A stretch of DNA of 64,000 nt from an uncultured Acetatifactor sp. (lineage in GTDB: Bacteria; Bacillota; Clostridia; Lachnospirales; Lachnospiraceae). The stretch covers positions 18,278 through 82,277 of the forward strand of contig CAJUJN010000011.1 in the NCBI GenBank assembly GCA_910586775.1, written 5' to 3'. Positions 36,254 to 45,124 of the stretch are shown here, piece after piece. The notes under the pieces are model-generated. The model was not told the origin of the DNA. It saw only the letters and a list, made by a program, of their open reading frames with translations, and made no database searches. The position numbers and the translations under genes are program-made. The stretch's first letter is position 1, and every line of letters begins with the position of its first letter.

Positions 36254-36955
36254 ATGGCTGAGCAGAAAGGTGACAAACGGATAGAAAAAGAAGAGCATCA
36301 GGACGAGAGAATTGAGCAGACCGGCCAGGTGACGCTGGGCGAGAGCGGCAAATTGGGAAATATTCATCTGATTTCCATTATCGGTGAAATCGAGGGACAT
36401 GAAAATCTGTCGAATAATTCCAAGACTACAAAGTATGAGCATATATTGCCCAGCCTGGCTGCCATTGAGGACAGTAAGGATATACAGGGGGTGCTGGTGC
36501 TTCTGAATACCATGGGCGGCGACGTGGAGGCCGGGCTGGCAATTGCGGAGATGATAGCATCCCTGAGCAAACCCACCGTGTCGCTGGTGCTTGGGGGAAG
36601 TCATTCCATAGGCGTCCCCATTGCCGTGAGCACGGATTATTCCTACATTGTGCCCACCGGCACCATGGTAATCCACCCGGTGCGCATGAGCGGCATGGTG
36701 ATAGGGGTGCCGCAGACATTTGACTATTTTAAGCTGATTCAGGACCGTATCACAGGCTTTGTATGCAGTCACTGCAGCATTGACAAGAATACCCTTGAGA
36801 GCCTGATGATGGAGACCGGGGTTCTGACGAAGGATGTAGGCACCATCCTGGTAGGAGAGGAAGCGGTGAAGCGAGGAATCATTGACGAGGTAGGCGGAAT
36901 TGACAGGGCAATCGCAAAATTGCATTCCATGATACAGGAGGATGGCTCCCTGTAA
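36254..36955 (+). CDS. tepA: ClpP-fold protease TepA (translocation-enhancing protein)
   Basis: 233 residues from ATG 36254, with AAGGAG 7 bases upstream; ATG 36233 lacks one. After a charged head, the ClpP/crotonase fold runs from residue ~35: LLNTMGGDVEAGLAIAEMI, then the nucleophile elbow GGSHSIGVPIAVS and the catalytic-His region IHPVRMSGM, and late GTILVGEEAVKRGIIDEVGG. The Bacillus homologue TepA is encoded beside spoIIIE, and here an FtsK/SpoIIIE gene also follows. It is probably a regulatory or quality-control protease at the membrane. Confidence 0.88.
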   Translation: MAEQKGDKRIEKEEHQDERIEQTGQVTLGESGKLGNIHLISIIGEIEGHENLSNNSKTTKYEHILPSLAAIEDSKDIQGVLVLLNTMGGDVEAGLAIAEMIASLSKPTVSLVLGGSHSIGVPIAVSTDYSYIVPTGTMVIHPVRMSGMVIGVPQTFDYFKLIQDRITGFVCSHCSIDKNTLESLMMETGVLTKDVGTILVGEEAVKRGIIDEVGGIDRAIAKLHSMIQEDGSL

Positions 36956-37042
36956 ATTCCCTTTGACGTAGACTGTGCGGCATTCTGTGACAAGCCCCGG
37001 GCCTTTGGGGTTACAGCGGTCATACGGCATAGAAAATATTAG

Positions 37043-37071
37043 GTGACAATTCAGAACAAAGATGATATAAT
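37043..37071 (+). promoter_or_regulatory. Sigma-A promoter of ftsK
   Basis: GTGACA at 37043-37048, a 17-base spacer, then a perfect TATAAT at 37066-37071, 67 bases before the ftsK start. Confidence 0.75.
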
Positions 37072-37138
37072 TGTAAAATCGCTGACAGGAGAGAATTAAA
37101 CTCGTGACTATAAATGATTAAGAAGTGAGGTCGATCAG

Positions 37139-40100
37139 ATGGCTGCTTCCAATGGAAGAAAAACATCATCTTCAAGCAGAAAAAGTACAAAAAGCACTGC
37201 TGCGAAAGCTTCCGCCCGGAAACGGAGAAACAATGCGGCGGCACAGGACAGTGCTCTTTTTCATGAGATTGGACTGATTGTACTGTTTGCCGCCATGCTA
37301 TTTTTCTTCTGCTGCAATTTTGGGATTGTGGGTCCTGTGGGGGATGCCGTCAGCGGCGTTCTTTTCGGGGTGTTTGGCCTGACTGCCTATGTGCTTCCGG
37401 TACTGTTGTTTTTTGCGGTAGCGTTCTGGCTTGCAAATGAAGGGAATTCCAGTGCAGTTAGAAAACTGACAGCGGGCATCGTGCTTTTTCTGATGGCAGG
37501 TATTGTGTGTGACCTGATTGCAAAAGGCGCAGCCGGTATGGAGGAGTACAGCGCAGGAACATTATACGACAGCTGCCGGGAGACGAAGGGCGGCGGAGGC
37601 GTTTTGGGTGGAAGCATCAGTTTTTTTCTCCAGGGGTATCTGGAGATGATAGGGACTATCCTGGTAGTTCTGCTTTGTACCGTGGTCGGTCTGATATTGT
37701 TGACGGAAAAATCCCTGCTGAACAGTGTAAAACGCGGGGGAAGCCGCGTGCGTGAGCTGTCCAGAGAGGATTCGGAGAGACGCAGGGAGATGGCGGTAGA
37801 ACGCCGCCTGGAGCAGGAGGAGCGCACCCGGAGGCGCAGGGAAATGGCGGAAGAACGCCGGATGGAACAGGAAGAGAACAGGGCGCGGCGCAGGGAAGAG
37901 GAGAAATCCCGGCGTCAGACTCAGGAGGAACAGCGCGCCAGGCGGGCTGCAGAGCGCAGGCTGAGGGCAGAAGAGAGGGAAAATGAAAAAATATTGCGGA
38001 TGGATAGAAAGGAATCCGGGATATCGTTGGATACGGTTCTGTTTCGTCCGGAGGATGCACATCGCCGTAACGATATGCATGAGATTATTCTCTCAGAGGA
38101 AGAACTGGGCATAGTGTCGCCTTCGACGGAGACGGTGGAGGCAGTGGTTTCAGGGAAAAAGACAGCGGAATCTGGACTCGGGGAGATACATATTCATGGC
38201 GTGAAAAGAGACAAGCCTGACAGCAGTGTGGAAGAGATGCTGTCGACAGGCCCGGAAAAAAGAGCAGATGAGGCGAAGGCAGCAGAGAGCGCACAGCCTG
38301 TAATTCGGATTCATAGAGCAGAATCAGGGATTCACAGAGCGGAAGATGAAGCAGCAATGCCCGGGCCGGCACCCGTGTCTGCAGAACCCGAAGAGGCAGA
38401 TACCGGAGTGGAGGATACATATACAGCCAGACTGCGGGCAATGCAGAGGGAGAGCCAGGTACGTTTTTCAGGAACGAATTCCCGGCCTGGATTTGGCAGC
38501 CGGGGGGAGGAGCAGGACGTGCCTCTGTCCGGCAGAAAGGATTTGGATTCAGCAGAAAAAACAGAAGGTTTTGCCGAAGCAGCATACGGCAGGGAGTCTG
38601 GAGCAGGTATTAATACCGACAGGCTGGTTGGATTTGAGTCAGGAACCCGAACGGTGCAGGGAGACTGTGGAGAAGAAGGAACTCAGACAGGCCGGAGAGG
38701 CTGGGAAGAAGCAGGAACCCAGGCAGGCTGGAGAGACTGTGGAGAAGATGGAACCCAGGCAGGCCGGAGAGACTGGGAAGAAGCAGGAACCCAGGCAGAC
38801 CGGAGAGACTGGGAGGGAGCAGGCCGCCCTGGCCAGGGGGCGGAATATGGTTTCGGGACGGAAGACTTGGGAGAACCTGATTCCTTGTCTGAGCGGAGTC
38901 GGGAGACACAAAATCGTTTTGCCACAGGGACACCGAAAGATGCGCGGGCAGGTGTTCCTGCAGGGGCCGATTCGGCACCAGGAGCGGCGGTTGGGGCAAG
39001 GCCTGTTGCTGTTCTGCCGGGAAATGCAGCATCTTCCAATGCGGTGCAGAGCAATCGGGTACAGCCGGAAATTGTGGCACCGAAGAAATATATGTTTCCT
39101 CCGATATCCCTTTTGCAGAAGGGAGTGGCAGCCACAGGAGATTCCGAACGTGAGCTGAGGGAGACGGCGATACATCTCCAACAGACGCTCAGTACATTTG
39201 GGGTCAAGGTTACCATTACTGATATCAGCCAGGGGCCCAGCGTGACACGCTACGAGCTCCAGCCGGAGCAGGGAGTAAAGGTATCCAAAATCGTAGGCCT
39301 GACAGATGATATCAAGCTGAATCTTGCGGCGATGGATATCCGGATAGAGGCACCCATTCCAGGCAAGGCGGCAATCGGAATCGAGGTTCCCAATAAGGAG
39401 ACCATGCCGGTAGGGCTGCGGGACTTGCTGGAAACAAAGGAATTCGCAGAATTTCAGTCCAGTCTTGCATTTGCGGTGGGAAAGGACATTGCGGGCAAGG
39501 TGGTGGTATCGGATATCGCCAAGATGCCGCATATGCTGATTGCCGGTGCTACAGGTTCCGGTAAATCGGTTTGTATCAATACACTGATTATGAGTATTTT
39601 ATATAAGGCCCACCCTGACGACGTGAAGATGATCATGGTGGACCCGAAAGTGGTAGAATTAAGTATTTACAATGGCATTCCGCACCTTCTGATTCCTGTT
39701 GTGACGGATCCCAAGAAAGCATCCGCCGCACTTCACTGGGGAGTGGCGGAGATGGATGACAGGTATCGGAAATTTGCGGAGTACGGTGCCAGAAATCTGA
39801 AAGAATACAATAAAAAAGTGGAAGCGCAGCAGAAGCGGGGGGATGCAAATGCGCCGAAGAAGCTGCCCCAGATTGTCATTATCGTAGACGAGCTTGCGGA
39901 TCTGATGATGGTGTGTCCGGGGGAGGTAGAGGCGTCTATCTGCCGACTGGCACAGTTGGCTCGTGCCTGCGGCATCCATCTGGTCATTGCCACACAGCGA
40001 CCCAGTGTGGATGTCATTACGGGTCTGATCAAGGCGAATATGCCCAGCCGCGTGGCGTTTTCCGTCTCCAGCGGAACGGATTCCCGGACCATACTGGATA

Positions 40101-40555
40101 TGGTGGGGGCCGAGAAGCTGTTGGGGAAGGGCGATATGCTCTTTTATCCTCAGGGGTACCCCAAGCCTGCCCGTGTCCAGGGAGCATTTGTGTCTGACCA
40201 GGAGGTTTCGGATGTAGTTGACTTCCTGAAAAATCAGGCTCTGGGCAACACCTATGAGGTGGATATTGAAGAAAAGATTGCAAGCATGGGAAGCAGTGCC
40301 GGTGAAGGTGAAAAGGCCTCCGGAGGCGCTTCCGTGGATGAGTTGTTTGAAAAGGCGGGCCGTTTGATCATTGATAAGGACAAGGCTTCCATTGGCATGC
40401 TGCAGAGGGCGCTGCAGATCGGTTTTAACAGGGCGGCCAGGATCATGGACCAGCTATGCCAGTATGGTGTAGTGGGGGAGGAAGAAGGAACAAAGCCCAG
40501 AAAGATTCTGATGAGCCCGGAACAGTTTGAACAGTTATTGGAGGAAGTAGCCTGA
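37139..40555 (+). CDS. ftsK: FtsK/SpoIIIE DNA translocase with very long repeat-bearing linker
   Basis: 1138 residues; typical SpoIIIE is about 790. Residues ~42-190 hold four membrane helices. The linker of ~460 residues (about 190-655) is first an Arg/Glu-rich coiled stretch, then acidic, and includes 12-residue tandem repeats. The motor follows: alpha/beta domains with Walker A GATGSGKS near 803 and Walker B IVIIVDELADLM near 912. The C-terminal gamma winged helix (ASIGMLQRALQIGFNRAARI) reads oriented KOPS/SRS sites. The protein pumps chromosome ends during division or sporulation. The sequence differs from neighbours only in linker low complexity. Confidence 0.95.
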   Translation: MAASNGRKTSSSSRKSTKSTAAKASARKRRNNAAAQDSALFHEIGLIVLFAAMLFFFCCNFGIVGPVGDAVSGVLFGVFGLTAYVLPVLLFFAVAFWLANEGNSSAVRKLTAGIVLFLMAGIVCDLIAKGAAGMEEYSAGTLYDSCRETKGGGGVLGGSISFFLQGYLEMIGTILVVLLCTVVGLILLTEKSLLNSVKRGGSRVRELSREDSERRREMAVERRLEQEERTRRRREMAEERRMEQEENRARRREEEKSRRQTQEEQRARRAAERRLRAEERENEKILRMDRKESGISLDTVLFRPEDAHRRNDMHEIILSEEELGIVSPSTETVEAVVSGKKTAESGLGEIHIHGVKRDKPDSSVEEMLSTGPEKRADEAKAAESAQPVIRIHRAESGIHRAEDEAAMPGPAPVSAEPEEADTGVEDTYTARLRAMQRESQVRFSGTNSRPGFGSRGEEQDVPLSGRKDLDSAEKTEGFAEAAYGRESGAGINTDRLVGFESGTRTVQGDCGEEGTQTGRRGWEEAGTQAGWRDCGEDGTQAGRRDWEEAGTQADRRDWEGAGRPGQGAEYGFGTEDLGEPDSLSERSRETQNRFATGTPKDARAGVPAGADSAPGAAVGARPVAVLPGNAASSNAVQSNRVQPEIVAPKKYMFPPISLLQKGVAATGDSERELRETAIHLQQTLSTFGVKVTITDISQGPSVTRYELQPEQGVKVSKIVGLTDDIKLNLAAMDIRIEAPIPGKAAIGIEVPNKETMPVGLRDLLETKEFAEFQSSLAFAVGKDIAGKVVVSDIAKMPHMLIAGATGSGKSVCINTLIMSILYKAHPDDVKMIMVDPKVVELSIYNGIPHLLIPVVTDPKKASAALHWGVAEMDDRYRKFAEYGARNLKEYNKKVEAQQKRGDANAPKKLPQIVIIVDELADLMMVCPGEVEASICRLAQLARACGIHLVIATQRPSVDVITGLIKANMPSRVAFSVSSGTDSRTILDMVGAEKLLGKGDMLFYPQGYPKPARVQGAFVSDQEVSDVVDFLKNQALGNTYEVDIEEKIASMGSSAGEGEKASGGASVDELFEKAGRLIIDKDKASIGMLQRALQIGFNRAARIMDQLCQYGVVGEEEGTKPRKILMSPEQFEQLLEEVA
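38663..38830 (+). repeat. 36-bp tandem repeats inside the FtsK linker
   Basis: Four full 36-base units and a partial fifth encode 12-residue variants of DWEEAGTQAGRR (Cys replaces Trp-Glu in alternate copies: DCGEEGTQTGRR). The frame is preserved. The unit length equals that of the lipoprotein repeats at 5881, but the sequences are unrelated. Confidence 0.85.
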
Positions 40556-40591
40556 AGTATATGGCTGGAAAAATGAAAAAGGAGAGAACCC

Positions 40592-42262
40592 ATGAAGACA
40601 GATTTGGAGATTGCTCAGGAAGCTGTAATGGATCCGATTGGTAAAGTGGCTGAAAAGCTGGGGATTCCGGAGGATGCCCTGGAATTGTATGGCAAGTATA
40701 AGGCGAAGATTTCCGATGAATATCTGGATCAGATCAGGGAGCGGCCGAATGGAAAGCTGATTTTGGTGACGGCAATCAATCCTACTCCGGCAGGAGAAGG
40801 GAAGACGACGACCAGTGTGGGGCTGGGACAGGCTTTCGGTAAACTGGGGAAAAAGGCGGTAGTCGCTCTGCGTGAGCCTTCTCTGGGGCCTTGTTTCGGC
40901 ATCAAAGGCGGAGCCGCAGGCGGCGGATATGCCCAGGTGGTTCCCATGGAGGAGCTTAACCTTCATTTTACAGGGGATTTCCATGCAATTACATCTGCCA
41001 ATAACCTTCTGGCCGCTTTACTGGATAATCATATTCAGCAGGGAAATGAACTTCAGATTGACAGCAGGCAGATTGTCTGGAAACGCTGTATGGATATGAA
41101 TGACCGTGTCCTGCGCAATATTGTGGTGGGGATCGGAGATAAGATGGACGGCTTCGTGAGAGAAGATCATTTTGTCATCACGGTTGCAAGTGAGATCATG
41201 GCAATCCTATGTCTGGCAGAAGATATGAGGGATTTAAAGGAGCGTTTGTCCAGGATTATAGTTGCCTACAATTATGCGGGAAAGCCTGTGACGGCAGGAG
41301 ATCTGCAGGCAGTCGGTTCCATGGCGGCTCTTTTGAAAGATGCCATGAAACCGAATCTGATTCAGACACTGGAGCATACCCCTGTGTTGGTGCACGGAGG
41401 GCCTTTTGCAAATATTGCCCATGGCTGCAATTCTGTAAGAGCGACGCGGGCAGCACTGAAGATGGCGGATTACTGTATTACGGAAGCCGGATTCGGGGCA
41501 GACCTGGGTGCGGAGAAGTTCTTTGACATCAAGTGCCGGATGGCGGAGCTGAAGCCGGATGCGGCAGTACTTGTTGCAACTATCCGCGCTTTGAAGTATA
41601 ATGGAGGTGTGGCAAAGCCCGACCTGGGGGTTGAAAACCTGGATGCTCTTGAGCGGGGAATCGTAAATCTGGAGAAGCATATCGAGAATCTGCATAAATA
41701 CGGCGTGCCTGTGGTAGTGACGCTGAATTCCTTTGTCAGTGATACGGAGGCTGAAATCCGTTTTGTAAGGAAGTTCTGCGAGGAAAGGCACTGTGAATTT
41801 GCACTGTCCGAAGTATGGGAGAAGGGCGGTGAAGGCGGAAGAGAGCTTGCCGGGAAAGTGTTGACAACTCTGGAGTCAAATGAGAGTCATTTCAAAGTCC
41901 TGTACGAAGATTCTCTCTCATTGGAGGATAAGATACGCACGGTGGCTGCGGAGATATATGGCGCAGGCAGTGTTGCTTTTACTGCTGCGGCGAAAAAGCA
42001 GCTGAAGAAACTGACGGAGCTGGGATTCGGAAAGTTTCCGGTCTGCATGGCAAAAAATCAGTATTCCCTCTCTGACGACCCGAAGCGTCTGGGGCGTCCT
42101 TCAGGCTTTGAACTTACAGTCAGGGAAGTATATGTGTCAGCAGGTGCAGGTTTTGTGGTGGCATTGACCGGTGATGTGGTTACGATGCCGGGATTATCCA
42201 AAAAGCCTTCGGCCATAGGGATAGATGTCAATGAAAATGGTGTAATTACCGGTTTATTTTAA
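40592..42262 (+). CDS. fhs: Formate-tetrahydrofolate ligase
   Basis: 556 residues with AAGGAGAG upstream. The ATP-binding loop is TPAGEGKTTTSVGLGQAF near residue 67, followed by REPSLGPCFGIKGGAAGGGY, the monovalent-cation region HFTGDFHAITSANN and the C-terminal VTMPGLSKKPSAIGIDV. It makes 10-formyl-tetrahydrofolate from formate, ATP and THF, feeding purine synthesis or, in acetogens, the methyl branch of carbon fixation. It is the only one-carbon gene in the window, so no acetogenic claim can be made. It starts 36 bases after ftsK. Confidence 0.97.
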   Translation: MKTDLEIAQEAVMDPIGKVAEKLGIPEDALELYGKYKAKISDEYLDQIRERPNGKLILVTAINPTPAGEGKTTTSVGLGQAFGKLGKKAVVALREPSLGPCFGIKGGAAGGGYAQVVPMEELNLHFTGDFHAITSANNLLAALLDNHIQQGNELQIDSRQIVWKRCMDMNDRVLRNIVVGIGDKMDGFVREDHFVITVASEIMAILCLAEDMRDLKERLSRIIVAYNYAGKPVTAGDLQAVGSMAALLKDAMKPNLIQTLEHTPVLVHGGPFANIAHGCNSVRATRAALKMADYCITEAGFGADLGAEKFFDIKCRMAELKPDAAVLVATIRALKYNGGVAKPDLGVENLDALERGIVNLEKHIENLHKYGVPVVVTLNSFVSDTEAEIRFVRKFCEERHCEFALSEVWEKGGEGGRELAGKVLTTLESNESHFKVLYEDSLSLEDKIRTVAAEIYGAGSVAFTAAAKKQLKKLTELGFGKFPVCMAKNQYSLSDDPKRLGRPSGFELTVREVYVSAGAGFVVALTGDVVTMPGLSKKPSAIGIDVNENGVITGLF

Positions 42263-42341
42263 AGAGGTAGTGCAGATATGAAAGAAGAGTGCTTTCATAA
42301 CTATCGAATGAATGTCCGCCGAAGCGGGCAGAGGTATAGAT

Positions 42342-43829
42342 ATGAAATGTCCTAATTGTGGATATGAAATGCCCGAGGGACTCCTGTATTGCGAACATTG
42401 CGGCGAGGACATTCACATAGTGCCGGATTTTGAGCCTGAACTGGAGCGGAACCTGGAAGAGACTATGGAGCAGGCAATCAGCGATGTCCTGGAGGAGCTG
42501 CATGAGGGTGTGGCCGGAGGAGAGGAAGAAGTACCGGGAGAGGAACCGGAACATGAAGAATACGAGAAAGATAACGGAAATATAATACATAAAAAAAGAC
42601 TTTGGCCCAAAATATTGTTGGCATTTGTGATTGTGCTTCTTGGTGCGGCGGGAGCTGTGGCATGGTATATATATGGTTACAACTCTGAAGAATACCAGGT
42701 GGAAAGGGCAATACAATATGTTACACAGGGGAAGTATGATGAGGCAATTTCCTGTTATAACCGGGCGTTGGAACTTGATGAAGAGAATATCGAGCTGATA
42801 TTCAGCCTGGCGGATGTCTATCTTCTGAAGAACAATAAAGTAGAATACGAATATCTTTTGCGGGAGATTGTGAGAAGTGATAAGGCTACGTCGGAGCAGT
42901 TAAACGGTGCCTACGGAAAGCTGATTGCCATATACAGAGACAGGGAAGACTACCGGACGATTAACGAACTGTTGCTGGCAAGTCATGATGATGTCCTGCT
43001 TTCCACTTATCAGAATTATATTGTAAAGGTGCCTGAATTCAGTGTCAATGAGGGGTATTATACCAGCATACAGCCGTTGAAGCTGACGGCTGCCGGTTCA
43101 GGAAAGATATATTATACTTTGGACGGAAGTGAGCCGACAGAGGAAAGCAGCCAGTATACGGCTCCCATTATTCTGGAAAGCGGCGACTATGTCGTAAAAG
43201 CATTTGTTGTCAATGAACGGGGAATTGCCAGTGAAGTGGTGACAAAGGAATATCATATAGAAAATAAGGAAATCCTGCCGCCGGAGGTCAGCGCTATCAG
43301 CGGTGAGTACAATTTTCCGATGAATGTGGAGATTACCAGCGATATCGAGGATGTGTACTATACGACAGACGGGAGTGACCCTACCTATGCATCCACAGCT
43401 TATACCGGGCCCATACCCATGCCCCTTGGAAGATCCCATTTTAAATTTGCGAAGATTGTGGGTGGGGTGACGGGTACTGTTGCGGAACGGACTTACCGGC
43501 TTGTTATGAATACGGAGTATACGCCGGAAGAGGCTGTGGAAGACGTGACGGAATATTCCATGTCAGTTGGAAAGATTTATGATATGGAAGGACATTTTGA
43601 CGAGTCGGGAGATTCATATGTGTACGAATATCTCTATGTGACAAACATTCAAAAAATTGACGATTTCTATGTAATCGTTGAGGTTTACAGGACGGCTGAC
43701 GGAAATATGACGAGAACCGGAAACAATTTTGCGGTTAATGCCTATACAGGAGTGCTTTTTAAGCTTCAGAGGGATGAGCGGGGCCGTCTGAGTCTGGTTG
43801 ATTTAGAAGAAAATGAAGATTCTCCTTAA
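42342..43829 (+). CDS. Zinc-ribbon, TPR and chitobiase-C-like repeat membrane protein
   Basis: 495 residues from ATG 42342, with AGAGGT upstream; a longer ATG at 42312 has none. A zinc ribbon opens the protein (CPNCGYEMPEGLLYCEHCG), then an acidic region and one membrane helix at ~92-112. Outside lie TPR-like helices (AIQYVTQGKYDEAISCYNRALELD), then two copies of the CHB_HEX_C fold (YYTLDGSEPTEESSQY and YYTTDGSDPTYASTAY). The tail is beta-rich. Cytosolic zinc sensing linked to an envelope module is inferred. The substrate is unknown. Confidence 0.8.
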   Translation: MKCPNCGYEMPEGLLYCEHCGEDIHIVPDFEPELERNLEETMEQAISDVLEELHEGVAGGEEEVPGEEPEHEEYEKDNGNIIHKKRLWPKILLAFVIVLLGAAGAVAWYIYGYNSEEYQVERAIQYVTQGKYDEAISCYNRALELDEENIELIFSLADVYLLKNNKVEYEYLLREIVRSDKATSEQLNGAYGKLIAIYRDREDYRTINELLLASHDDVLLSTYQNYIVKVPEFSVNEGYYTSIQPLKLTAAGSGKIYYTLDGSEPTEESSQYTAPIILESGDYVVKAFVVNERGIASEVVTKEYHIENKEILPPEVSAISGEYNFPMNVEITSDIEDVYYTTDGSDPTYASTAYTGPIPMPLGRSHFKFAKIVGGVTGTVAERTYRLVMNTEYTPEEAVEDVTEYSMSVGKIYDMEGHFDESGDSYVYEYLYVTNIQKIDDFYVIVEVYRTADGNMTRTGNNFAVNAYTGVLFKLQRDERGRLSLVDLEENEDSP

Positions 43830-43850
43830 AGAGGAGCAGAGAGGTGGATT

Positions 43851-44726
43851 ATGTACAAGATTGTAAAGAAAGAAGAGTTGACCACGAACATTTTTCTCAT
43901 GGATGTGGAAGCGGCAAGGGTAGCGAAAACATGTCAGCCGGGACAGTTTGTCATTGTGCGCACTGATCAGGAGGGAGAGCGGATTCCGCTGACCATCTGT
44001 GATTATGACCGGGATAAGGGAACCGTGACAATCGTATTTCAGTGCATGGGTGCTGCTACCCATATGATGGCTGGATTAAAGGAAGGAGATGCTTTCCAGG
44101 ATTTTGTGGGGCCGCTGGGATGTCCTTCGGAACTGGTGAAAGAAACACCTGAGGCGCTTCGGAAAAAGAAGATTCTGTTTGTGGCAGGCGGCGTAGGTGC
44201 TGCTCCTGTGTATCCCCAGGTGAAGTGGCTCCACGAAAACGGTGTAAATGCGGATGTAATTGTGGGCAGCAAGACGAAAGAACTGCTGATTCTGGAGAAA
44301 GAAATGGAAGCGGTAGCAGGGAATCTCTACATAACCACAGACGACGGCTCTTACGGCAGAAGCGGTATGGTAACCCAGACCATTAAGGAACTGGTGGCGG
44401 AAGGGAAGCAGTACGATGTGTGTATTGCCATCGGCCCCATGATCATGATGAAATTCGTATGTCTCCTTACAAAAGAACTGGGTATACCTACCGTAGTCAG
44501 TCTGAATCCCATTATGGTGGACGGCACGGGCATGTGCGGTGCCTGCCGTGTGACGGTGGACGGGAAAGTAAAGTTTGCCTGTGTGGACGGGCCGGAATTC
44601 GACGGGCATGCGGTGAATTTTGACGAGGCCATGAGACGGCAGACACTCTATAAGACAGAGGAAGGCAGAGCCATGCTGAAGCTTCAGGAGGGGGATACCC
44701 ACCACGGCGGATGCGGGAACTGCTGA
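43851..44726 (+). CDS. nfnA: NfnA-type FAD/[2Fe-2S] ferredoxin-NADP reductase small subunit
   Basis: 291 residues with AGAGGTGG upstream. The N-terminal FAD domain has the RxP-type flavin site (GERIPLTICDYDR), followed by the NAD(P)-binding VAGGVGAAPVYPQVKW. The C terminus carries the [2Fe-2S] ligands in GTGMCGACRVTV, FACVDGPEFDG, and CGNC at the end. With the large subunit at 45125 it should form NfnAB, the bifurcating NADH-dependent reduced ferredoxin:NADP+ oxidoreductase of anaerobes. Sulfide dehydrogenase and glutamate-synthase-associated versions share this fold. One small gene separates the two subunits here. Confidence 0.85.
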   Translation: MYKIVKKEELTTNIFLMDVEAARVAKTCQPGQFVIVRTDQEGERIPLTICDYDRDKGTVTIVFQCMGAATHMMAGLKEGDAFQDFVGPLGCPSELVKETPEALRKKKILFVAGGVGAAPVYPQVKWLHENGVNADVIVGSKTKELLILEKEMEAVAGNLYITTDDGSYGRSGMVTQTIKELVAEGKQYDVCIAIGPMIMMKFVCLLTKELGIPTVVSLNPIMVDGTGMCGACRVTVDGKVKFACVDGPEFDGHAVNFDEAMRRQTLYKTEEGRAMLKLQEGDTHHGGCGNC

Positions 44727-44729
44727 TAT

Positions 44730-45029
44730 ATGAAGAAATGGGTTGTGGAGGATTGGGAATTTATTGTAACAGTGCTGAAAGGGAAGGCTGCTGAATGCAG
44801 GCTGGGATTCGAGGAAGGCGACAGGTTTTATTGTCAATATGAAGTGCCTGCGGGTTTTTGTCCGAAGACGATGCCTGTACTGTATACACTATGTGAGATT
44901 ATCAGATGCGGCGGAAATTTCAGTGCGAGAGGTTCTGACAAAGATGATGAAATTGACTTTGGCTGCGCGGACGGGGCTGTACAATTCCATCTTGAGGCCA
45001 GAAAGCTGACAGAACCGAAGGATTCCTGA
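44730..45029 (+). CDS. TIGR04076 family small protein
   Basis: 99 residues, 3 bases after nfnA. It shows the family pattern: VTVLKGKAAECRLGFEEGDRF, then VPAGFCPKTMPVLYTLCEIIRCGG. Two or three conserved Cys may bind metal. No function is established for the family that I can name. It is lodged between the two Nfn subunit genes and is probably co-transcribed, so a supporting role in the reductase is possible. Confidence 0.7.
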   Translation: MKKWVVEDWEFIVTVLKGKAAECRLGFEEGDRFYCQYEVPAGFCPKTMPVLYTLCEIIRCGGNFSARGSDKDDEIDFGCADGAVQFHLEARKLTEPKDS

Positions 45030-45124
45030 TGAAGTCGAAAGACTTTGTATGAAGTGGTGGCAAATTTTTGGACGAGAGTATGTATAGATGTGACAACAGA
45101 AAGGATTCGGAGGAACGATAATAA

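Noticed and set aside
38639..39532. 297-codon minus-strand frame within ftsK
   Set aside because: It is a shadow of the Gly/Glu/Arg-rich linker, with no start signal and no family resemblance.
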